Positions 26,889 to 32,202 of a stretch of 32,202 bases of DNA are shown piece by piece. The DNA is from Promethearchaeota archaeon (GTDB lineage: Archaea; Asgardarchaeota; Lokiarchaeia; Sigyniarchaeales; SOKP01). Position 1 is the stretch's first letter. Every line of letters begins with the position of its first letter. The notes under the pieces are model-generated. The model had not been told where the DNA came from. It was given only the letters and a program-made list of their open reading frames with translations, and searched no databases. The position numbers and the translations under genes are program-made. The stretch spans positions 111,565 to 143,766 of the forward strand of contig JAHPZI010000007.1 of the NCBI GenBank assembly GCA_019058295.1, given 5' to 3'.

Positions 26889-26980
26889 ATCAAATACTTA
26901 GGTAATAAAAATTTAATAATAAGGTTATTTAAAATATTCTTATTCTTTATATCTTGTAATTATTAATCTATCTTTAAACG

Positions 26981-28090
26981 TTGAAGAAAAAAAATATTTG
27001 TTGTTGGGATTTAGAAGGCCCGATATCTGTGTTAGATTTCGCAGCCGAAATTGGAAGGATTTTAAGTAAGAAACCTGAATTAAATTTACAAAATTACAAT
27101 ATGGGCGATTTTTTTTTCATGATTTCAAACTACGATGATTATCTCATTGATACTCCAGGAGTTAAAGAAAAATTAGGGATTCCAGAATATCAACCAGGGG
27201 ATACTCTTAGAATTATGGCTCCCTTATATGTAGCATGTTTTACAGATGAAGAACTAATAAATTTTGCTCGAAAAAATCTTGGATTACTCCCTGATAGTAA
27301 AGAATTAATGGTAAATTTACATAAGAACTGGAATATATTTGTTATATCAACAAGTTATACTCACTTTGCTCATAATGTAACTAGTGTTTTAAATATCCCA
27401 AAAGATCATGTATATTGTACAGATTTAAATATAAAAGAATTAAAAAAAGACTTAACAACTATCGAAAAAAGTGTAGATCTTCTGGTAAGAGACATATTTC
27501 AAAAATATGAAAATAATAATAAAAAACTTGAAACTGTTATTGAAGATTTAAACCACTTTTTTTGGAAAGGTATAGAATCCGATTATATTAAAGTAATGAA
27601 TAGAGTGAAAGTTAGGGGAGGAAAAAGAAAAGAGCTAGCAGTAGAAGAAATCTCTGAGAGAACCAATGTACCTATCTCGGATATGATTGCATTAGGTGAT
27701 TCTATCACCGATATCAACATGCTTCAAAGATTAAATGATGACGGGGGAATTGCTGTTTCGTTTAATGGAAATCGATTCAGTGCTGAACGTGCTAATGTTG
27801 TAGCCACTACACCAAATAACCTTGGAGTTTTACCTATTTTTGAATCAAAGACCGATATTGAGCAATTCCTCGAAGATTGGGAAGCTGAATATAATAGCTT
27901 TAAAAATAGTCCTAAAAAAATACCTAATGGATTAATTTCAAAACAGTCTAAGGATTATATGATTCATTATAATTTTGTTCCTGAACTTAGGAATTTAAAA
28001 AACAAATCAGAAGCGCAGAAAAAAGAAATTATATCTCGGCAAGAAAAAATGCGCAAACTTGTAAGAGGTTGGGCCGGAAATCTAGGTTAA
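26981..28090 (+). CDS. EhaR-like HAD-superfamily phosphatase
   Basis: HAD-fold phosphohydrolase of 369 residues. Motif I is D10-x-E12 (CWDLEGPIS), where the usual second Asp is Glu. Motif II is VISTSY (121-126). Motif IV is IALGDSITDINML (236-248), with D240 and D244 as Mg ligands. The 'DLEGPIS' start and length match the archaeal family annotated as energy-converting hydrogenase subunit R in methanogens; no hydrogenase genes are near, so that name should not imply function. The start is TTG, the first possible codon after an in-frame TAA at 26975-26977, only a few residues before motif I. The substrate is unknown. Confidence 0.8.
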   Translation: MKKKNICCWDLEGPISVLDFAAEIGRILSKKPELNLQNYNMGDFFFMISNYDDYLIDTPGVKEKLGIPEYQPGDTLRIMAPLYVACFTDEELINFARKNLGLLPDSKELMVNLHKNWNIFVISTSYTHFAHNVTSVLNIPKDHVYCTDLNIKELKKDLTTIEKSVDLLVRDIFQKYENNNKKLETVIEDLNHFFWKGIESDYIKVMNRVKVRGGKRKELAVEEISERTNVPISDMIALGDSITDINMLQRLNDDGGIAVSFNGNRFSAERANVVATTPNNLGVLPIFESKTDIEQFLEDWEAEYNSFKNSPKKIPNGLISKQSKDYMIHYNFVPELRNLKNKSEAQKKEIISRQEKMRKLVRGWAGNLG

Positions 28091-28110
28091 ATTTTTATTT
28101 TTATTCCTTT

Positions 28111-28707
28111 TTATTGAATAGGAAAATGCTTCTTATAATATTTTATTCCAAAATAAAAATATCGCAATTTCTTAATACACTTTCTAATTATAATGCTAAC
28201 AATAAAACATATAAGAATAATTAATATGTAATGAAAAATGGGTTGAACATTCAAAATCGATAAGAAAAATACAAAATAACTTAGAAAAAATATTGAAATA
28301 ACTATATTAAGAATGTAAAAATCAGTCATTTTCTTACTATATGATAAAAACTCGTTAATTTTTATTTTTTCATAACAATCACAGCAAATTAAAGGCATTT
28401 CAACATCGTAAGTTTCTTTATAATAAATTTTGTGGATAATAGAGAGCATTCTATCAATTTTTTTTCCACATAATCTACATAAATATCCTTTTTTTAACCC
28501 TCTGTTAAAAATTTCATCTATTCTTGTTTTTGAAAAATAACATTCATTATTCTCGTAATGGGAACATGTTTTACAAGTTAATTCAGCGTCTAAATATAAA
28601 TCTTCAAAATAATCGCAAGGTCTAATTAAATGATCGTAATTGGAGTGATTTTTACAAATTACTCGCCCTTTTTCATCAATTTCAAACGAAAGTTCTTCAT
28701 TTCCCAT
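28111..28707 (-). CDS. zinc-ribbon membrane protein, unrecognised
   Basis: A 198-residue protein. The N-terminal 115 residues carry several Cys pairs: C45/C48/C56 (CKTC...C), C77/C80 (CRLC) and C108/C111 (CCDC), probably two treble-clef or zinc-ribbon sites facing the cytoplasm. Two TM segments follow (about 128-150 and 157-176), then a basic, aromatic tail (RYFYFGIKYYKKHFP). This fits a small membrane-tethered zinc protein, but I do not recognise a family. It is convergent with the HAD gene (20 bases apart) and divergent from the LRR gene. Confidence 0.65.
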   Translation of the reverse strand: MGNEELSFEIDEKGRVICKNHSNYDHLIRPCDYFEDLYLDAELTCKTCSHYENNECYFSKTRIDEIFNRGLKKGYLCRLCGKKIDRMLSIIHKIYYKETYDVEMPLICCDCYEKIKINEFLSYSKKMTDFYILNIVISIFFLSYFVFFLSILNVQPIFHYILIILICFIVSIIIRKCIKKLRYFYFGIKYYKKHFPIQ

Positions 28708-28798
28708 TTTTATAAATTAGAGTTTAATTTATGATTAATTTAAACCCTGAATATATTAAAATCATTCTTAAATTAAATTTATAGAGACGATATAAGAA

Positions 28799-28806
28799 TT
28801 TAAATA
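28799..28806 (+). promoter_or_regulatory. TATA box of the LRR gene
   Basis: TTTAAATA is centred about 26 bases before position 28828, predicting a transcript that starts just ahead of the short leader frame at 28833. Confidence 0.45.
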
Positions 28807-28832
28807 TGAACTTATTTATAATAATAAAGGAA

Positions 28833-28856
28833 ATGAAAATGTTACAGGATATATAA
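28833..28856 (+). CDS. seven-codon leader frame, overlapping the LRR start
   Basis: ATG at 28833 opens MKMLQDI and its TAA shares a base with the ATG of the next gene (TAATG). AAAGGA at 28826-28831 precedes it closely. Such a stop-start overlap allows translational coupling. It may equally be chance, or a non-coding leader. Confidence 0.25.
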   Translation: MKMLQDI

Positions 28857-29689
28857 TGTTTGAATATATAAAAGAGACAGAAAGGTATTATCATATATTA
28901 AATGAAACTGACGCTAATGGATTGACTAATATTGTTAAAAAATGGAATAAATCTTTTAATATAGGAGAAATAATCCCTTACAAGCCAATATTATATGACA
29001 ATCATATAGTTATCGAAGAAAAAAAAATATCTAGAATAGGAATAAAAATAGATAAAAATTGCCCTAAAATCCCAAAAGAGATAAATGAGTTTAGAAATTT
29101 AAAACACCTCTATATCTACTTGAATGATTTAGATTTAAATTTTGAGGCACCACAAACAATATCTCCTAATATTGAAACCTTATATGTTTTTATACATGGG
29201 AATAAAGAGAAGTATTATATTAATCATCTTAACTGTCTGCCAAATCTAATATTATTATTCATATATAGTGAAGGGAAGAGATGGCTATCCGATCCAAAAA
29301 CATTTACTCCGTATACAAAACCTCTGATAGTACTTCCGGAGAATATTTGTACCTTAAGAAAATTGGAATACCTCAAAATTGGATTCTGTAATATTAAACA
29401 TTTGCCTGAGTCATTAAATAACTTAGCCCATTTAAAAAGACTAATAATAAATGGCTCAAACCTAAAGCGTCTACCCGAGCAGATTCTTAATCTAAAATCT
29501 ATTGAAACCTTGAATTTAGAAAACACATATTTAGAAGTTCTTCCGAAATCACTTTTAAGCAATAAAAGCATAAGATCTTTTACTTGCGAACCTTATTTAA
29601 TAACGGAAGAAATAAAAAAATGGATAGAAGCTCGAGAGCTTATACCTTTCGGTGAAAAGGGGTATAAAGAGATACTTTTTTTTGATTAA
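28856..29689 (+). CDS. leucine-rich-repeat protein
   Basis: A 277-residue soluble protein. The N-terminal 57 residues are a cap. LRRs run from about 58 to 245. The last four are regular, with LPENI, LPESL, LPEQI and LPKSL starting at 160, 183, 206 and 229, exactly 23 residues apart. This is the plant/Roc-type 'LPxxLxxLxxLxxLxxxxNxL' class. The tail (ITEEIKKWIEARELIPF) is a helical cap. There is no TM segment or signal peptide, so it binds a cytoplasmic partner. LRR proteins of this class often pair with Ras-like GTPases (Roc, Shoc2), but no GTPase is adjacent here. Confidence 0.85.
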   Translation: MFEYIKETERYYHILNETDANGLTNIVKKWNKSFNIGEIIPYKPILYDNHIVIEEKKISRIGIKIDKNCPKIPKEINEFRNLKHLYIYLNDLDLNFEAPQTISPNIETLYVFIHGNKEKYYINHLNCLPNLILLFIYSEGKRWLSDPKTFTPYTKPLIVLPENICTLRKLEYLKIGFCNIKHLPESLNNLAHLKRLIINGSNLKRLPEQILNLKSIETLNLENTYLEVLPKSLLSNKSIRSFTCEPYLITEEIKKWIEARELIPFGEKGYKEILFFD

Positions 29690-29729
29690 ATTAGTCTTAA
29701 GTTATATATCAAAATTTTTATCCTAAGAT

Positions 29730-29752
29730 GGTTTTCTTTCTTTATTTTTAGT
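29730..29752 (+). terminator. T-rich terminator after the LRR gene
   Basis: A run of T-rich tracts (GGTTTTCTTTCTTTATTTTT) lies about 40 bases downstream of the LRR stop. Archaeal RNA polymerase ends transcription at such U-tracts without a hairpin. Confidence 0.4.
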
Positions 29753-29936
29753 TAAATATATGGAGTTAATAGTTAAGTTTCATAAGAATATAAATAACTG
29801 AACCGAAATTAGAAGATGAATGGATTGATTAATTTTTTCTATATAAAATAAAAGCTTTTAATACACTAGTATGTTATTTTTATCTATCATTTAAAATAAA
29901 TGATTAAAAAAAAATAAAAAGATAGGTTGATAAGTG

Positions 29937-30371
29937 ATGGTTGATATGGCGCTTGCGGCAGAAGTTAAAGCACTTAGAGATAAGGGTTTGGGCGATGACC
30001 CAAAGTTAGTTCTCAAGATTTTTGAACTTATGAAGCAAGCATCAGCAGAGATTGAAGACTTACAGGAAGAATTAGAAGATATTGATGAATTTATTGGACA
30101 AATGGTGGTTGAAGACAAAGGTTTTAAGTGGTGGGTCAAAATAGGAGACGGAAATTTTGACTATGGCGAGGGTGAGACATCCGATCCATCTTTCACTATG
30201 AGCGCAAATTGGGAGACTATGGGAGGTCTTATGTCAGGCGAAGTTGATGGAACGAGCGCTTACATGAGCGGGGACTTAAAGATTGAAGGTAACCTTCAAG
30301 ATACAATGGCCTATGGTGAATATTTAGCGTTCGCAGCAGAAACTATGTCAGAGATGGATCCTGATAAATAA
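29937..30371 (+). CDS. SCP2 sterol-carrier-like protein
   Basis: Small lipid- or acyl-CoA-binding protein of 144 residues from the ATG at 29937 (GTG at 29934 is one codon earlier). After a helical N-terminus (about 1-55), the SCP2 core follows: FKWWVKIGDGNFDYGEGE strands, DPSFTMSANWETMGGLMSGEVDG, then SAYMSGDLKIEGNLQDTMAYGEYLAF, the family signature. The sequence is acidic, and its codons are less AT-extreme than its neighbours', with more GGC/GCG, consistent with high expression. The sequence GGTTGA lies shortly before the start. It may shuttle a hydrophobic ligand for the lipid or acyl-CoA enzymes in the window. Confidence 0.85.
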   Translation: MVDMALAAEVKALRDKGLGDDPKLVLKIFELMKQASAEIEDLQEELEDIDEFIGQMVVEDKGFKWWVKIGDGNFDYGEGETSDPSFTMSANWETMGGLMSGEVDGTSAYMSGDLKIEGNLQDTMAYGEYLAFAAETMSEMDPDK

Positions 30372-30399
30372 TCTTATAATGAGTTTAATAACAAAAATT

Positions 30400-30448
30400 A
30401 TTCTTTTTTTTTGCTTGGTTTTTTAATTCTTTTCTTTTTTTTATTTTT
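30400..30448 (+). terminator. T-tract terminator after the SCP2 gene
   Basis: Three close poly-T tracts, of six to nine T each, follow the stop by about 30 bases, typical of an archaeal intrinsic terminator for a strongly transcribed gene. The remaining 220 bases to the next gene are AT-rich, with a TATA-like TATAAATTT near 30630. Confidence 0.6.
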
Positions 30449-30666
30449 AAAAAAGGAAAATAAAAATATCGAATTCAAGTTCGTTCATTATTCGATCAAA
30501 TATATTCAGTATACATAGATTTTTTTATATTTAATGATTTGGTTAAATTAGTCAAAAAATCTATTAAATTTTAAAATAATTCTTAATTTCGAGAGTAAGA
30601 TCAAAGATTTCTTCATTTTTTTTATGAATAATATAAATTTAATGAAATCTAAGTGAAGTGAATTAA

Positions 30667-32202
30667 ATGACAAGGGAGGAATCGGAGGAGGAATTAAAAG
30701 GATTTAAAAAAAAATATGAAAGAATCATTAAACATTTGGATATTGGTTATTTTAAATCTGATGCTAATGGAATTATATTAGATCATAATCCTAGCTTTAG
30801 CAGAATATTGGGTTACGATCCTAATGAGAATTTAGTAGGAGTCTCATCTACAGACTTATGGGCTAATCCTGAAGATTTTAATAATTATCTACAGGAATTA
30901 ATTGAAAAAAGGAGTTTAGAAAGTTATATACACAAAGCAAGAAAGAAAAATGGAGAAATTATTATTTTGAACACCCATTCACACGTATATTTTAATAAAG
31001 AAAAAAATACATTTGAAGCAGAAGGCACTATCTTCGATATTACTGAGAAATACGTTTTAGAGCAAAAATTAAAAGAATCTGAAAAAAATTATAGAAATAT
31101 TATAGAAAATGCTCAAGATGCTATAGTTATATTTGGATTTGATGGAAAACTTAAATATACTTCTCCTCAATTAAGTAAGATGTTGGGAAGAGACATAGAA
31201 CTTGGAACTAGAGCTTTTGAGGGTATCCATCCAGATGACCAAAAAGTTTTGGTTGAAGCTTTTGAAAAAGCCGTTAGAGAAAAAGGGACTTATACAAATG
31301 AGGATTTCGAATTTAGAGCTATTCATAACAATGGTCACTATATTTGGTTATCAAGTTCAACGAAAAATTACTATGATGATGAGGGAAATCTGGATGGGTT
31401 TATCGCATTATTAAAAGATATTACAGACAAAAAAGAAGCACAGAAAAAATTATTGGAATCTGAGACCAAGTATAAAAATATTATTGAGAATTCCAAAGAT
31501 GCAATTGTTATAATAGGTCTTGACGGAAAGTTTAAATACATTTCTCCTCAATTATCCAAAATGGTGGGTAGAGAAGTTAATCTCGAAACTGAATTATTAT
31601 CCAATATTCATCCAGAGGATCAAAATATTTTAATAGAATTGTACTCTAATGCTGTAAAAGAAAAAGGCGTTCTGACAGGTCAAGATGTCGAATTTCGCAC
31701 ATTGCATAATGATGGATATTATATATGGTTGTCTAGCTCTTCGAAAAATTATTATGATGATGAGGGAAATGTAATAGGGTTCATTACATTATTAAGGGAT
31801 GTTACTGATAAAAAAGAAGCTGAACAAAAATTAAGAGAATCGGAAAAAAAATATAGAGAAATCCTCGATAATCTAGAACAAGGCTATTATGAGGTAGATA
31901 TCAGGGGAAATTATACATTAGCAAATGAATATTTTGCTAAATATTACGGAACCACACCAGATGAAATGATTGGGAAGAACTATAAAGAATTTTTAAATAA
32001 GGAAGCAGAAAATAATCTGTTTAAGGTATATAATAAAATTTATAGAGAAAATATTCCAAAAATGACGCGCCAATTTGAAATTACAGATCGAGATGGATTA
32101 AAACACGCTTTTGAATTAATAATTTATTTAAAACGCGATTCGAATGATAAAAAAATTGGCTTTTATGGTACATTATATGATATTTCAGAAAGAAAAAAAT
32201 GG
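30667..32202 (+). CDS. multi-PAS sensor protein, runs off the window end
   Basis: An open frame of 512 codons with no stop before the window ends, so the protein is incomplete at its C-terminus. A GTGAAGTGA lies just before the ATG. Four PAS domains follow: about 15-130, 137-263, 264-390 and 391 to past 510. The second, third and fourth units start with ESE(K/T)(N/K)Y(R/K) at codons spaced exactly 127 apart (nucleotides 31075, 31456, 31837). PAS2 and PAS3 are near-identical and share NYYDDEGN and WLSSS. Each PAS ends in a 'DIT(D/E)KKEAE' linker. A histidine kinase domain is likely beyond the edge but is not seen. There is no TM segment, so it senses cytoplasmic cues. Confidence 0.85.
   Translation, partial: MTREESEEELKGFKKKYERIIKHLDIGYFKSDANGIILDHNPSFSRILGYDPNENLVGVSSTDLWANPEDFNNYLQELIEKRSLESYIHKARKKNGEIIILNTHSHVYFNKEKNTFEAEGTIFDITEKYVLEQKLKESEKNYRNIIENAQDAIVIFGFDGKLKYTSPQLSKMLGRDIELGTRAFEGIHPDDQKVLVEAFEKAVREKGTYTNEDFEFRAIHNNGHYIWLSSSTKNYYDDEGNLDGFIALLKDITDKKEAQKKLLESETKYKNIIENSKDAIVIIGLDGKFKYISPQLSKMVGREVNLETELLSNIHPEDQNILIELYSNAVKEKGVLTGQDVEFRTLHNDGYYIWLSSSSKNYYDDEGNVIGFITLLRDVTDKKEAEQKLRESEKKYREILDNLEQGYYEVDIRGNYTLANEYFAKYYGTTPDEMIGKNYKEFLNKEAENNLFKVYNKIYRENIPKMTRQFEITDRDGLKHAFELIIYLKRDSNDKKIGFYGTLYDISERKKW

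Noticed and set aside
31202..31414. Short frame inside the PAS protein region
   Set aside because: It is out of frame with the 512-codon PAS protein that covers the same bases.
1..32202. CRISPR arrays, tRNA or rRNA genes, insertion sequences
   Set aside because: No regularly spaced direct repeats, no cloverleaf or conserved T-loop sequence, and no transposase motif were seen by eye; a tRNAscan/Infernal run was not possible.

Overview
The window looks like an Asgard (Promethearchaeota) archaeal chromosome, most likely of Lokiarchaeia type. This is inferred from gene content, because no rRNA or tRNA gene is visible. The DNA is very AT-rich. Genes start with ATG, TTG or GTG, with purine-rich Shine-Dalgarno sequences or TATA boxes placed for nearly leaderless transcripts. 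Archaeal families (NDP-forming acyl-CoA synthetase alpha subunit, an EhaR-like HAD protein, a TrmJ-type SPOUT methyltransferase, a possible TFB-like protein) sit beside eukaryote-like ones (two Ras/Rab-type small GTPases and a probable longin-type protein).

Left part (1-8.1 kb). A four-helix di-heme membrane protein has the exact histidine spacing of NADPH oxidase and ferric reductase cores but no flavin domain. Next come an acyl-CoA dehydrogenase fused to a C-terminal winged helix (minus strand), a translationally coupled pair of membrane-anchored left-handed beta-helix transferase-like proteins (the first is an internal duplication), a small GTPase, and a cytoplasmic alpha-galactosidase-like hydrolase.

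Middle (8.1-17.2 kb). A gene-poor stretch holds decayed fragments of a ribbon-helix-helix (RHH) regulator and a DEDD exonuclease. It leads into a large PRTase-like protein with a long helical N-terminus, then an intact RHH regulator divergent from a TFB-like cyclin-fold candidate across a strong inverted repeat. Metabolic and housekeeping genes follow: ACD alpha subunit, MFS transporter, GNAT and TrmJ.

Signalling cluster (17.3-23.4 kb). This is the most interesting region. Seven genes encode a longin-like protein with a C-terminal CxxC/HxxH module, an AbrB-plus-helical-solenoid protein, a HEAT-plus-coiled-coil protein, a Cys-rich unknown, a K/S-rich linker protein, a second atypical small GTPase, and a protein with two more copies of the same metal-binding-like module. 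All three module copies fit C-x2-C-x26-H-x(2 or 8)-H-x6-D-x-N-F. I do not recognise it as a named domain. I infer a GTPase-centred assembly with scaffold, adaptor and metal-binding parts.

Right part (23.5-32.2 kb). purD, a small HEAT protein, an acyltransferase-3 membrane protein, an EhaR-like HAD phosphatase, a zinc-ribbon/two-TM protein, a leucine-rich-repeat protein with a 7-codon leader frame, an SCP2 sterol-carrier-like protein, and a multi-PAS sensor that runs off the window end.
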